This document shows positions 24,794-34,278 of a stretch of 64,000 nt of DNA, piece after piece; within the stretch, counting starts at the first letter, position 1; the number at the start of each line of letters is the position of its first letter. Source of the DNA: Oribacterium sp. NK2B42 (lineage in GTDB: Bacteria > Bacillota > Clostridia > Lachnospirales > Lachnospiraceae); contig NZ_AUJX01000007.1 in the NCBI RefSeq assembly GCF_000424445.1, positions 1 to 64,000 on the forward strand, read 5' to 3'. The position numbers and the translations under genes are program-made. The notes beneath the pieces are model-generated. The model made no database searches, was not told where the DNA came from, and was given only the letters and a program-made list of their open reading frames with translations.

Positions 24794-26596
24794 ATGCATA
24801 ATTTTTCAGGTAATCTGGTTAGAACATTGATCCTGACAACTGCGATATCTGCGCTTTCCGGATGTTCGCCTAAGAAGTCAGGGAGTCCTCAGGCTGATTC
24901 AGAACCAAAGGCAACAGAGATCAAGCAGACCGAACCAGAAATAACAAAATCGAAGCAGGAGGAAGTGAAAGATAAGGACAGTCAGGAAAAGGAAACGGAA
25001 ACGGAGAAATCCTCTGATACAGAAGTAAAAAGTGAAGGCGATACTCACAAAGCATTTTTAGACTTCGCAAAAAGTGAACTGGCCCCGGCCCAAAGCCTGA
25101 CAGGAGAATATACAAGAGAGCCCGGAAAGGAGTGGCGATTTGACAGTAAATATCCTTCGGAGGTGTTCGGAATCTTTGAGTGCAGCATACAGGATTTTGA
25201 CGGTGATAAAGATGACGAAATGCTTGCAGTCGCACTTGCAGGCGGAGACGGAAATGAGAGCCTGAACCTTTCAATATATGAGGCAGGTAAGGATGTAGCC
25301 ATGACGGATCTGTTTGTAGGTACGGATGGAATCCTGTCATCTGACATGGGCGATACATATGTATTCACATATGAGAATGAGGGCAAAACCATGATCGGCA
25401 TGATGACTTATAATGCTGTGTATCCGGGTGCAGACGGAGCATATCTTAGCTTCTATGCTCTTACCTATGATGGCACAGCGTTTGATGTGGTGAATCATGC
25501 AGAGTATGCAGGCTCCAGTTTTGAAGACGATGATTTCGCGAAGCAGGTGCGAAAGAGCGGCATTAACGTCGAGTGGGATGACATCCTTTCCGAGCACTCC
25601 CAAAAGAGCATCCTCGATGCCTGCCACGGTACGCTCATTGCAGAAGTTATAACATCGTCTGATGATACGGGCTTTGATGAAAACTATGATCCTGCACCGA
25701 TTAAGGGTGAGATAGAGCTTAAGGCATTTTCAGGAAATGAATTGGTGAAGGATGGAAACACATCCGGTAAGAAGAACAAAGAAAGTGTCACATGCTTTGA
25801 TATAGAAGAAGGCAGTGTCGCCAAAACGGAGATCGATCTTGATGGTGACGGCACCAAAGAAACCCTCGAGTTCGAGATGGTCGCAAATGAGAGCGAAGGA
25901 ATCGAAAAGGTTAATGTTACTGCCGGAAAAGACAGCATTACCATAAAGGACGGTCTTGACGGATATGCCGGTGACGGACTTAAGTGCGCATGGTTTTCAG
26001 CCGACCGCGGACAGTACCTGTATATGCAGTGGGATCTTGATAACGGCTATTCCGGAACAAGCGTCTACAGCTACAAAGACGGAGATTTTACATTTGTTGA
26101 TGAGTGCGGATGCATATTCTTTACCATGTCTGATCTTAACTATGCGGGCGGGGAAGATATGGATGTAAAGCCTTCTGATCCCAATGAATTCTTTGTTGGA
26201 GGCTATGAGCAGAAGCTCGGCACACAGTGGACAAGTGCGAGATGCCGTATAGGTTCTGACGGAATGCCGGAGCATTTGGACAAATTCAGATACTATAATT
26301 ACAATCCCAATTCACCGATAAAGGCAAAATATGACATACCGGCTATGGCGGTAAACGATGACGGTGATGAAGTACAGCAGACAGAGATAGAAAAAGGAGA
26401 CAGGATAATCCTGTTCAGAACCGACAGCGAAAACTTTATAGATGTTTTCGTTGACGGTAAGGAAGATGTAGCCTTCGGCATATTCCGCATCACCATCGGA
26501 GAAGATGAGAACGGCAGATACTGTATTCCGGGAAATTACGGTTTTGAGAGCAATCTGCTCGTTGATCTCTTTGACGGTCTCAGCTTTCCGGGTTAA
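24794..26596 (+). CDS. Large lipoprotein with DxDxDG calcium-type repeats
   Basis: A 600-residue exported protein. A short signal ends in the lipobox ALSGC, followed by about 60 residues of Glu/Lys/Ser-rich linker typical of Gram-positive lipoproteins. The folded part contains repeated acidic loops of FG-GAP/VCBS or dockerin style, QDFDGDKDDEMLAVAL and DLDGDGTKETLEFEM, which usually bind Ca2+. The remainder is beta-rich without a recognised enzyme motif. The ATG follows a GGAGGG site. A second unrelated lipoprotein follows, so both may be exported together. Function unknown. Confidence 0.75.
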   Translation: MHNFSGNLVRTLILTTAISALSGCSPKKSGSPQADSEPKATEIKQTEPEITKSKQEEVKDKDSQEKETETEKSSDTEVKSEGDTHKAFLDFAKSELAPAQSLTGEYTREPGKEWRFDSKYPSEVFGIFECSIQDFDGDKDDEMLAVALAGGDGNESLNLSIYEAGKDVAMTDLFVGTDGILSSDMGDTYVFTYENEGKTMIGMMTYNAVYPGADGAYLSFYALTYDGTAFDVVNHAEYAGSSFEDDDFAKQVRKSGINVEWDDILSEHSQKSILDACHGTLIAEVITSSDDTGFDENYDPAPIKGEIELKAFSGNELVKDGNTSGKKNKESVTCFDIEEGSVAKTEIDLDGDGTKETLEFEMVANESEGIEKVNVTAGKDSITIKDGLDGYAGDGLKCAWFSADRGQYLYMQWDLDNGYSGTSVYSYKDGDFTFVDECGCIFFTMSDLNYAGGEDMDVKPSDPNEFFVGGYEQKLGTQWTSARCRIGSDGMPEHLDKFRYYNYNPNSPIKAKYDIPAMAVNDDGDEVQQTEIEKGDRIILFRTDSENFIDVFVDGKEDVAFGIFRITIGEDENGRYCIPGNYGFESNLLVDLFDGLSFPG

Positions 26597-26706
26597 CCGG
26601 ATTGGTTTGACACATTAGTTTGATGGATACTGAGATGAGACGGCATCTGAAGCCGGTCATCATCCCGGACAACCTGATTCCGAATATTGAAAAGGAAACC
26701 ATTCAT

Positions 26707-27753
26707 ATGAAGAAACCCTTAACTAAAAATCATATACCGGAACTGACAGCGATAGCGATCTTATCCCTTGTGCTTGCATCCTCCGTTCTCTGTGCGTGCA
26801 CCTCATCTGAGACGCCGGAGACCTCCGGGGCAGCCCATGAACCCGTTGAGGGCGGTACCATAACCGACAAAGCGGATCCGAATGCTCCAAAGGAGATCAG
26901 GTCGGATAGTATCGTAAGGTTTTATACGAACATATCTCTTCCCAACAGATGGAAGGGTGACCGTGATGAAAGAGGAGCGCATGACTTTAAATTTGAGGTA
27001 AAGCAGGATGATGGAAACGTACTGACAGCATATGAGCATGTTTCGGGAGTAAGTCATCCCGCCGATGATGAGCTTATGAAGTCTCTTCAAAAAGTTATAA
27101 AAGATCATGACCTGGTATCAAGAAACGGACGGTACCGGATAACTGCAGGCATAGATCCGGAGTACGGAAGCCCATGCGAGTTTACCGCCATATACGATAC
27201 CGGTGAGAAGCTTACCTTTACGATTGACAACGAGCCGTATTCGGAATGGGAGTGCGATATATATGATGTATTTGCAAAGTGGTTTTCCGATAACGGAATC
27301 GATTCGCTGTATCCCGATAAATATACTGCAACGGCAACACGCTTCCGGATCACTGTGATTGAAGACGGAGAAGAAGTGTGTGATTTTTCCACTGCACTAA
27401 AGGATCAGGACGGTGAATACGTTTATACGCTTCCGGATGATTATTATGCTGGTCTGACAGCCATTCTTTCGAAATACGATCTTACACTAAAGTACGATTA
27501 CAGTAGATTCAACTACAGCTCCGGAGTATATGACAATCACGAAAACGGATATTTCGGATTCGGAGAGGCAAAACCTGATTACTCAGAATCCGACTCAGAA
27601 AATGATTATGTGGATATATATGTTGAATATGATGATGGTGACCGCTTCAGCATTGAAACAAAAAAGAAGAGTGAGATAGCAGCGATGCAGCCGATGCTGG
27701 ATGAGCTGATCGGCTACCACAGCGGGATACATCGGACAGACGGAAAAAGCTAA
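26707..27753 (+). CDS. Hypothetical lipoprotein
   Basis: A 348-residue lipoprotein. ATG 26707 is preferred over the open frame further upstream because the signal MKKPLTKNHIPELTAIAI plus LSLVLASSVLCAC gives a clean lipobox and AAGGAAA lies just upstream. The mature part is acidic and aromatic-rich (DDYYAGLTAILSKYDLTLKYD) with mixed beta character; no catalytic motif is recognised. It follows the 600-residue lipoprotein after about 110 bases and may share its transcript. Confidence 0.7.
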   Translation: MKKPLTKNHIPELTAIAILSLVLASSVLCACTSSETPETSGAAHEPVEGGTITDKADPNAPKEIRSDSIVRFYTNISLPNRWKGDRDERGAHDFKFEVKQDDGNVLTAYEHVSGVSHPADDELMKSLQKVIKDHDLVSRNGRYRITAGIDPEYGSPCEFTAIYDTGEKLTFTIDNEPYSEWECDIYDVFAKWFSDNGIDSLYPDKYTATATRFRITVIEDGEEVCDFSTALKDQDGEYVYTLPDDYYAGLTAILSKYDLTLKYDYSRFNYSSGVYDNHENGYFGFGEAKPDYSESDSENDYVDIYVEYDDGDRFSIETKKKSEIAAMQPMLDELIGYHSGIHRTDGKS

Positions 27754-27793
27754 ATGTGATTGACATTAGAGCCCATGTTCATAATCGAAGAAA

Positions 27794-28378
27794 ATGAAAA
27801 ACAATATTAAACTGAAAGCAGGACAAACCATGTCTGAAATCAAATTAAGGCTTGCCGAAGCCATGAAAGCCTGTATGAAAACTGAAGATCCCGAAAACAT
27901 TACCGTGACCCAGATAGTTGAGAAATGCGGTGTTTCCAGACAGAGCTTTTACAGGAATTTTATAGATAAATACGACCTTATAAACTGGTACTTTGATCGC
28001 ATATTAAAGCAATCCTTCCAGGAAATGGGGAAAGGAGAGACCGTTCGTGACGGTCTCATAAAGAAGTTTCAGTACATCAGGGAAGAACGATTATTTTTTA
28101 CTGCCGGTTTCAAAGGAGATGAGCAGAATAATCTGAAGGAACATGATTTTATCATGATCTATGAATTTTACTGCTCTCTCATCAGAGAAAAAACCGGAAC
28201 ACCTCCCGACAAGCGCACCCGGAAACTTTTGGAAATGTACTGTCAGGCCTCTATATATATGACTGTTCAGTGGCTTTTGAAGGGTATGCATGAAACAGAA
28301 GAGGAACTTGCGGATCTTATGATAGATGCCATGCCGTCAGCATTGGCCGAGCAATTCTCAAAAATAAATATTCTCTAA
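27794..28378 (+). CDS. TetR/AcrR-family transcriptional regulator
   Basis: A 194-residue TetR-type regulator. The helix-turn-helix is NITVTQIVEKCGVSRQSFYRNFIDKYDLI, here given by its outline only: VTQIVEKCGVSRQSFYRNF about residues 36-54. The C-terminal ligand domain resembles the TetR_C group seen in DhaS-like regulators (FIMIYEFYCSLIREKTG). No strong ribosome binding site is seen; an internal ATG 27830 (MSEIKLRLAEAM) is possible. It lies just before the FucO-type dehydrogenase, whose leader carries a palindrome fitting a TetR operator, so it probably controls that gene. Confidence 0.88.
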   Translation: MKNNIKLKAGQTMSEIKLRLAEAMKACMKTEDPENITVTQIVEKCGVSRQSFYRNFIDKYDLINWYFDRILKQSFQEMGKGETVRDGLIKKFQYIREERLFFTAGFKGDEQNNLKEHDFIMIYEFYCSLIREKTGTPPDKRTRKLLEMYCQASIYMTVQWLLKGMHETEEELADLMIDAMPSALAEQFSKINIL

Positions 28379-28449
28379 GATGTTACAAAAGTGAAAATCT
28401 GTAACTTATATTACGCATTCTAAAGATGTAGAATACTTCCATAAGAACA

Positions 28450-28465
28450 TGTTAAATTTTTAACA
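28450..28465. promoter_or_regulatory. Palindrome, candidate TetR operator
   Basis: TGTTAAATTTTTAACA is palindromic apart from its central bases. It lies 35 bases before the dehydrogenase start codon and about 70 bases after the TetR gene, a fitting place for a repressor site. Confidence 0.5.
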
Positions 28466-28499
28466 CATAGATATTCACAATTAAAGGAGATTGCGTATT

Positions 28500-29651
28500 A
28501 TGGCAAACAGAATTTCACTTAATCAGACATCTTATCATGGAGCAGGAGCCATCAAGGAGATAGTTAATGAGATAAACAACAACGGTTTCAAGAAGGCTTT
28601 TGTTGCATCAGATCCTGACCTCATCAAGTTCGGAGTTACAGGAAAGGTTACAGCCCTTCTTGATGAAGCAAAGATTCCATATGAGATCTATTCAGATATC
28701 AAGCCAAATCCTACCATCGAGAATGTAAAGAATGGTGTTGAGGCATTCAAAAAGTCAGGTGCAGACTGCATCGTTGCAATAGGCGGCGGATCTTCCATGG
28801 ATACTTCAAAGGCAATCGGAATCATCATTACAAACCCTGAGTTTGCAGATGTTCGTTCTCTTGAGGGTGTTGCACCTACAAAGAATCCCTGCGTTCCTAT
28901 CATCGCTGTTCCGACAACTGCAGGTACAGCTGCAGAGGTTACCATCAACTACGTTATCACTGATGTTGAAAAAGAGCGTAAGTTTGTATGTGTAGATACT
29001 CACGACATGCCAATCGTTGCTGTTGTAGATCCTGAGATGATGTCTTCAATGCCAAAGGGCCTTACAGCATCAACCGGTATGGATGCTCTTACTCATGCCA
29101 TCGAAGGTTACACCACAAGAGCAGCTTGGGAAATGACAGATATGTTCCATCTTGAAGCTATCCGTCTTATTTCTTCAAATCTTCGTGATGCAGTTGATAA
29201 CAAGAAAGAAGGCAGAGAGGGAATGGCTCTCGGACAGTACATCGCAGGTATGGGCTTCTCCAATGTTGGTCTCGGTATCGATCATGCTATGGCTCATACA
29301 CTTTCAGCTCACTATGACACTCCTCATGGAGTAGCATGTGCAATGTTCCTTCCTATCTCCATGGAATTCAACCGTGAGTACACAGGTGAGAGACTCAGAG
29401 AGGTTGCAAGAGCTATGGGTGTTAAGGGTGTAGATGACATGACTCAGGATCAGTATCGTGATGCAGCTATTGAAGCTGTAAAGAAACTTTCAGAGGATGT
29501 AGGCATTCCTAAGACTCTTGACAAGATCAAGGAAGAGGACCTCGAAACACTTGCTACAGATGCACTTAACGATGCATGCTATCCGGGCAATCCACGTGAA
29601 GCAACAAAGGAACAGGTAATCGAGATGTTCCGTATGCTCATGGTGAAGTAA
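28500..29651 (+). CDS. fucO: Iron-containing alcohol dehydrogenase, lactaldehyde reductase type
   Basis: A 383-residue group III Fe-dependent alcohol dehydrogenase, closest in style to FucO (lactaldehyde to 1,2-propanediol, NADH). The NAD motif GGGSSMDTSKAIG, the IIAVPTTAGTAAEVT segment and metal ligands in STGMDALTHAIEGY and GLGIDHAMAHTLSAHYDTPHG are all present. ATG 28500 is chosen because AAGGAGA sits 10 bases upstream. Codon use is notably more biased (GTT, CTT, GCA, AAG) than its neighbours, suggesting strong expression. It would reoxidise NADH during deoxy-sugar fermentation; 1,3-propanediol or ethanol activity cannot be excluded. Confidence 0.88.
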   Translation: MANRISLNQTSYHGAGAIKEIVNEINNNGFKKAFVASDPDLIKFGVTGKVTALLDEAKIPYEIYSDIKPNPTIENVKNGVEAFKKSGADCIVAIGGGSSMDTSKAIGIIITNPEFADVRSLEGVAPTKNPCVPIIAVPTTAGTAAEVTINYVITDVEKERKFVCVDTHDMPIVAVVDPEMMSSMPKGLTASTGMDALTHAIEGYTTRAAWEMTDMFHLEAIRLISSNLRDAVDNKKEGREGMALGQYIAGMGFSNVGLGIDHAMAHTLSAHYDTPHGVACAMFLPISMEFNREYTGERLREVARAMGVKGVDDMTQDQYRDAAIEAVKKLSEDVGIPKTLDKIKEEDLETLATDALNDACYPGNPREATKEQVIEMFRMLMVK

Positions 29652-29681
29652 TAAGTAAATATAGTTAAACGTCAAACCCGG

Positions 29682-29722
29682 CGGGGACAGCTCTCCTAAA
29701 TGAGAACTGTCCCCGTTTTATT
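29682..29722 (+). terminator. Terminator formed by a GGGGAC-family palindrome
   Basis: CGGGGACAGCTCTC pairs with GAGAACTGTCCCCG, followed by TTTTATTT. The core is related to the palindromes at 34279 and 63886, so the terminator belongs to a dispersed repeat family. Confidence 0.85.
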
Positions 29723-29876
29723 TCAGTTTAGTACCCGATACAGCATTCCCGAATATCCTGAGGTGTATCGGATATTTTTTGTTAATTTTTTATAAAATAT
29801 CGACTAATTGCCGATATTCGTAGTGTAGTTTTATGTAGAATTATATGAGATAAATAATAATGAAAGGAACTATCCT

Positions 29877-30632
29877 ATGTCGAAAAAAACCATTCTTCTT
29901 ATGTTAACAGGTTTGATTTCTGTTTTAGCGGTATCTGTCGCTTTGGGCGCAACAGCCGAAACAAAGGGGTCAAAAAAATCAAAAGAAAGACCGGGATTTT
30001 CAATTCACAAAATCTCCGATGATCTTTTTGACCGGATGAAGAGCGGTAATACCTATAAAAAGTACTGCATCGTTCCCCGGGAAGACCTTCGATATCTTTT
30101 GGTTCTTCACAAAGATCTGGATGGAAATATCCACCAGGGTGAAATGGTTGTTCATAAGCTTATTGCGGATGATGTTCTGGAGATTTTCGAGAAGCTTTAT
30201 GATGCTGACTACCCCATAGAACGTATGGTGCTGCCGGATAATTATATGGCAGATGATGAGATCATGATGAGGGATAACAACTCCTCAGGATTTAATTTCA
30301 GGTTTATATCACACACCGACAAAATCTCAAAGCATGGGCTTGGAATGGCTGTTGATATCAACACCCTGTACAACCCTTACCATAAGATCGTGAAAAACGA
30401 GGACGGCACCGAACAGGAAGTGATAGAGCCGGCTACAGGAAAACCTTACCTGGACAGATCAAAGGACTTTGATTACAAGATAGAAAAAGGTGATCTCTGT
30501 TACAGACTCTTTACGGAAAAGGGCTTTGAGTGGGGCGGAGACTGGACAGACCGGAAGGATTACCAGCATTTCGAACTGCCCACGGAGATCACGGACAAGT
30601 ATTCCGAAAAATATTCTAAAAAAACAAAATAA
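29877..30632 (+). CDS. Exported M15 D-alanyl-D-alanine carboxypeptidase-like protein
   Basis: A 251-residue secreted peptidase of the VanY/M15_4 type. Residues 1-25 are a signal peptide (MSKKTILLMLTGLISVLAVS). The zinc site is visible: SKHGLGMAVDINTLYNP gives the HxxxxxxD pair and GFEWGGDWTDRKDYQHFEL gives the catalytic aspartate/glutamate region and final histidine. Such enzymes trim peptidoglycan stem peptides or recycle wall fragments. AAAGGAAC precedes the ATG. No van genes are nearby, so a resistance role is unlikely; wall metabolism is more probable. Confidence 0.9.
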   Translation: MSKKTILLMLTGLISVLAVSVALGATAETKGSKKSKERPGFSIHKISDDLFDRMKSGNTYKKYCIVPREDLRYLLVLHKDLDGNIHQGEMVVHKLIADDVLEIFEKLYDADYPIERMVLPDNYMADDEIMMRDNNSSGFNFRFISHTDKISKHGLGMAVDINTLYNPYHKIVKNEDGTEQEVIEPATGKPYLDRSKDFDYKIEKGDLCYRLFTEKGFEWGGDWTDRKDYQHFELPTEITDKYSEKYSKKTK

Positions 30633-30677
30633 TAAAGCAGAACATATCTAAAAACAGAATTTAAAAGGAGGGTATCA

Positions 30678-31184
30678 ATGGTTAAATTAAACACCGGAAG
30701 AATTGATCAGATGCTTCACGAGGAAACAGGGAAGAAGGAGGAGCTGTCAACAATTCTCCGTAGCATCTACACAAGATACATGCATCTCTATGAGGACTAC
30801 TTTTCAGATATAGATGCGCTGAACGACGAAAAAATCGCCGAGTTCAGAAAATACAATGAAGAAACCCAGAGTCTTATCAAATATTATTACCTGGACATCC
30901 CACTTGATGTCTGCGATGGCATCGTAGAATTCGAGAAGGAGTACGGCGAAAATCTTCTTGGTCCAGGCTGGCATAAATATGTTTTTGATGCCTATAAGGA
31001 GTTTTCGGAATATCACGATTGCAAGAATAAAGATGAAATCATGAAGGCATTTAAGGAGCATGCTATCGAGAACTTCTATGATTCAATGGACAGTATTTTC
31101 AGAGAGAGCTTCGGAACCGAAAGCAAGAACACGGAAAGTGCATTAAATCTCATCAAAGGATTGTTTTTTGATGATGAAAAATAA
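30678..31184 (+). CDS. Hypothetical helical protein
   Basis: A 168-residue, acidic, probably all-helical cytoplasmic protein with a good AAGGAGG site 8 bases before the ATG. It has many Tyr, Glu and Lys (MHLYEDYFSDIDALND, IKYYYLDIPLDVCDGIVEFE) and no signal peptide, membrane segment or recognisable motif. It lies 45 bases after the M15 peptidase and may be on the same transcript. I do not recognise a family. Confidence 0.65.
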   Translation: MVKLNTGRIDQMLHEETGKKEELSTILRSIYTRYMHLYEDYFSDIDALNDEKIAEFRKYNEETQSLIKYYYLDIPLDVCDGIVEFEKEYGENLLGPGWHKYVFDAYKEFSEYHDCKNKDEIMKAFKEHAIENFYDSMDSIFRESFGTESKNTESALNLIKGLFFDDEK

Positions 31185-31331
31185 AGCAGGCTGAAATCTC
31201 TGCTATAAGGATAACGCAGATCATTAACATAATTCTGCGCTTATAAAATCAGGAGCAAATTAGTTCTGCATCTGTATGTCAGAGATTAAAGCTCCCAAAA
31301 GCAACATTAATAGATGAGGAGACAGAAGAAG

Positions 31332-32045
31332 ATGGATAACAAAATGTATCAGGTTTCAACGCTGCAGGCACTTGCTCTGGGATACAGCCGGGCCGTAATA
31401 ACTGTTGAGGATCTTCTGAAGGAAGGGGACACAGGACTCGGAACCTTTGAAGATGTTAATGGGGAAATGATCCTCATGGACGGATGCTGTTACCGGGCCG
31501 ATAAGGCCGGAAATGTATCGGTAGTTCCTCCCGAAACAGGCGTTCCCTTTGCGGCTGCCGCAAAGCTTTACGGTGCGCAGCAGTTTCCACTGAAAAACAT
31601 GCCGGATTTCAACTCCATAAAAACAGCATTGAATCTGAAAATTGAAGAGAAATTCGGTCTTAACAGCATGCATATCGTAAAGATAGATGGAGAGTTTGAT
31701 AAGGTGGATGCAAGATCGGAAGCCCCCTACAGATCACATCATGTCACCCTGAAAGAAGTTCTCAGCATGAATCAGGAAGCGTTCATTTTTGAGAATATCC
31801 GCGGATCCCTTGTAGGTGTATATTTTCCGGATTATATGGACGGGATCAATATGCCGGGATGGCATCTTCATTTCCTTTCCGAGGACAGATCAAAAGGCGG
31901 ACACGTCTTTGATATCAGCATAAAAGAGGGACTTGCTAAAATAGACAAGATCACCAATATCTATATAAATCTTCCTAAAGACCCGGCTTTTGACACCTAT
32001 ACTCTCAAGCAGGATCTTCAGAAAGAGATCAAATCCATAGAGTGA
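31332..32045 (+). CDS. budA: Alpha-acetolactate decarboxylase
   Basis: Converts acetolactate to acetoin in the 2,3-butanediol/acetoin pathway. The protein has 237 residues, normal for BudA/AlsD. Signatures: YQVSTLQALALGYS at the start, LGTFEDVNGEMILMDG, SEAPYRSHHVTLKEV and the zinc-binding PGWHLHFLSEDRSKGGH. ATG 31332 is preferred to ATG 31314 because AGGAGA then has the right spacing. No acetolactate synthase or butanediol dehydrogenase is adjacent, so the gene may instead divert excess acetolactate away from valine/leucine synthesis. A transporter fragment follows. Confidence 0.95.
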   Translation: MDNKMYQVSTLQALALGYSRAVITVEDLLKEGDTGLGTFEDVNGEMILMDGCCYRADKAGNVSVVPPETGVPFAAAAKLYGAQQFPLKNMPDFNSIKTALNLKIEEKFGLNSMHIVKIDGEFDKVDARSEAPYRSHHVTLKEVLSMNQEAFIFENIRGSLVGVYFPDYMDGINMPGWHLHFLSEDRSKGGHVFDISIKEGLAKIDKITNIYINLPKDPAFDTYTLKQDLQKEIKSIE

Positions 32046-32219
32046 TATACAGCATCTCTTGGTCTTATCATCAGCGTACTTGGCTTCGATGAGAACGGAA
32101 CCGCACTGATGCTTACGATCTTCGCACTTCAGGATTCCTTCGGAACCGCCTGCAATGTAACCGGCGACGGTGCCCTTTCACTTATCCTTACAGGTTATAT
32201 GCTGAGAAGCACGGTATAG
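32046..32219 (+). pseudogene. Dicarboxylate/amino-acid:cation symporter C-terminal remnant
   Basis: A 57-codon open frame with no start, directly after the acetolactate decarboxylase stop. ASLGLIISVLGFDENGTALM and FALQDSFGTACNVTGDGAL are diagnostic of the substrate- and Na+-binding end of SDF (DAACS) symporters. All preceding membrane segments are lost. Nonfunctional. Confidence 0.75.
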
Positions 32220-32312
32220 CGGAAGAGTCTGATGAGATGAAGAAGGCTTCAGGTTCGAAAATAGCTTAATATTAAAAAAGAGCTTGAATCCATACGGATT
32301 CTTATGGGCTTT

Positions 32313-32345
32313 AGCCCCGGGACTTTGACTCCCGGGGCTTTTTTG
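32313..32345 (+). terminator. Rho-independent terminator
   Basis: AGCCCCGGGA and TCCCGGGGCT pair perfectly around CTTTGAC, followed by TTTTT. It ends the acetolactate decarboxylase/remnant transcript. The remaining 220 bases up to the SufC gene hold an imperfect hairpin (32459-32489, CTGATGCCGG/CCGGCAGTCAG) and no gene. Confidence 0.92.
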
Positions 32346-32567
32346 AGCCACCGACTGAACTGTCACCATCCCCGATGGTATTTCTTAGATAAATACATTA
32401 TTTCACTGGAAAACCACATCCCGTTGTGATACTATAGTGAAACACTAGGAAATAAAAACTGATGCCGGTATTATAAACCCGGCAGTCAGAGTCTATTATG
32501 GTTAACTCAGTCCCTCTCATAAGCATTATCCCAATGGACTGAAGTCACCAAACTTGGAGGTTATAGT

Positions 32568-33323
32568 ATGCTTGAATTACAAAATGTCTCCTTCCAGGTA
32601 GATACGGAAGGGCAGGACAAGGAAATCATCAGAGACATCTCTTTAACGATCCCTGATGATAAGCTGGTTGTCATAACAGGACCAAACGGAGGAGGAAAGT
32701 CCACACTTGCGAGACTTATAGCAGGTATAGAAAAACCCACCTCCGGAAAGATCCTTTTCAACGGTGAGGACATAACTGACATGTCCATCACAGACAGAGC
32801 AAAAAAGGGAATTGGCTTCGCCTTCCAGCAGCCCGTAAAATTCAAAGGCATACAGGTTTTTGATCTGATCAGGCTTGCTACCGGAAAGAATATCTCCATT
32901 GCAAACGCCTGCAATTACCTTTCAGAGGTTGGTCTTTGTGCAAGAGATTACATCAACCGCGAGGTTAACAGCAGCCTCTCCGGCGGAGAATTAAAGCGTA
33001 TCGAAATCGCAACGGTTCTTGCCAAAGCATCAAAGCTCTCTGTTTTCGATGAGCCTGAGGCCGGCATCGACCTCTGGAGCTTCCAGAATCTCATAGAGGT
33101 ATTCCAGCGCATGAGAAAGAACATCCGGGAAAGCTCCATCCTCATCATTTCTCACCAGGAGAGAATCCTCAATATCGCAGATGAGATCATAGTTATAAGA
33201 GACGGTAATGTTGTTAAGCGCGGCACTAAGGATGAGGTGCTTCCTGAGCTTATGGGTACAACCTCAGCCGTTCCTGCCTGCAAGACTATCGAAAAGGTAA
33301 TGGGAGGTGAGAAGGATGCTTAA
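32568..33323 (+). CDS. sufC: SufC-type Fe-S assembly ATPase (minimal SMS system)
   Basis: A 251-residue ABC ATPase of the SufC family that drives the SufB scaffold in iron-sulfur cluster assembly. Walker A GPNGGGKST, Q-loop AFQQPVKFKGI, signature SLSGGELKRIEIATV and Walker B SVFDEPEAGIDLWS are in order; the LSGGELKR and EAGID forms are typical of SufC. CTTGGAGG precedes the ATG. The SufB gene overlaps its end by 8 bases. No sufS, sufU or sufD is adjacent, matching the two-component SmsCB arrangement described for anaerobes. Confidence 0.88.
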   Translation: MLELQNVSFQVDTEGQDKEIIRDISLTIPDDKLVVITGPNGGGKSTLARLIAGIEKPTSGKILFNGEDITDMSITDRAKKGIGFAFQQPVKFKGIQVFDLIRLATGKNISIANACNYLSEVGLCARDYINREVNSSLSGGELKRIEIATVLAKASKLSVFDEPEAGIDLWSFQNLIEVFQRMRKNIRESSILIISHQERILNIADEIIVIRDGNVVKRGTKDEVLPELMGTTSAVPACKTIEKVMGGEKDA

Positions 33324-34242
33324 GCTTGACGAAATTCAGAAGAGACTCCTTAAGGAGGTTGCCGATCTCCACAAGGTGCCGGAAGGTGCCTACAACATCC
33401 GTTCAAACGGAACTTCCGCAGGACGTGTTTCCACCGAAAATATCGAGATCACACCAAGGGAAGACGGACAGGGTCTGACCATACACATTAAGCCAGACAC
33501 AAAGAACGAGAGCGTTCATATCCCTGTTGTCATGACCCAGACAGGACTCAAAGAAATAGTTTATAACGACTTCTACATCGGAGAGAATGCCGATGTAACC
33601 ATCGTTGCAGGCTGCGGAATCGATAACTGCGGTTCCCAGGATTCAGAGCATGATGGTATCCATCGTTTTTATGTTGGCAAGAATGCTCACATCCGCTATG
33701 TGGAGAAGCATTATGGTTCAGGTACCGGAAGCGGTAAGAGGATCCTTAACCCGGGCACAGAGGTTTACCAGGAAGAGGGCAGTTCCGTCGAGATGGAGAT
33801 GGTTCAGATCAAGGGTGTGGATGATACAAACCGTACCACAACCGCTGAGCTTGCCGCAGGCGCAAAGCTTGTGGTTAGAGAGCGTCTCATGACCCATGGC
33901 GACCAGAAGGCACTCAGCTCCTATGTGGTCAACCTAAACGGCGAAGGTGCCAGCGCCGATGTTGTATCCAGATCCGTAGCAAGAGATGATTCCTACCAGA
34001 AATTTGATGCGAAGCTTGTGGGTAATGCTGCCTGTTCCGGTCACACAGAATGTGATTCCATCATCATGGACAGAGGTAAGATCCTTGCTGTTCCTGCTCT
34101 TGAGGCCAATGATCTCGACGCAGCACTTGTGCATGAAGCCGCCATCGGAAAGATCGCGGGAGATCAGATCATCAAGCTGATGACTCTCGGTCTCACAGAA
34201 GCCGAAGCGGAAGAGCAGATCATCAACGGATTCCTGAAGTAA
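33316..34242 (+). CDS. sufB: SufB/SufD-like Fe-S scaffold protein (minimal SMS system)
   Basis: A 308-residue beta-helix scaffold of the SufB/SufD family. It is shorter than E. coli SufB (about 495 residues), as in SmsB proteins of anaerobic Firmicutes and archaea. Features include VHIPVVMTQTGLKEIVYNDF, repeated strand units, a SDxxx-like HTECDSIIMDRGKILAVPAL and the C-terminal LVHEAAIGKIAGDQI with the Glu/His/Ala pattern of cluster-binding regions. ATG 33316 is chosen because GGGAGG is well placed; GTG 33307 is in frame. Translationally coupled to SufC, together forming a probable C2B2 complex. Confidence 0.88.
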   Translation: MLKLDEIQKRLLKEVADLHKVPEGAYNIRSNGTSAGRVSTENIEITPREDGQGLTIHIKPDTKNESVHIPVVMTQTGLKEIVYNDFYIGENADVTIVAGCGIDNCGSQDSEHDGIHRFYVGKNAHIRYVEKHYGSGTGSGKRILNPGTEVYQEEGSSVEMEMVQIKGVDDTNRTTTAELAAGAKLVVRERLMTHGDQKALSSYVVNLNGEGASADVVSRSVARDDSYQKFDAKLVGNAACSGHTECDSIIMDRGKILAVPALEANDLDAALVHEAAIGKIAGDQIIKLMTLGLTEAEAEEQIINGFLK

Positions 34243-34278
34243 AACTGATCAATAAAGTTGAATCAAACTGAGCCATCT

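Noticed and set aside
29877-30632. Vancomycin-resistance VanY
   Set aside because: The M15 fold is right, but there is no vanRS, vanH, ligase or vanX nearby, so a general wall peptidase is more likely.
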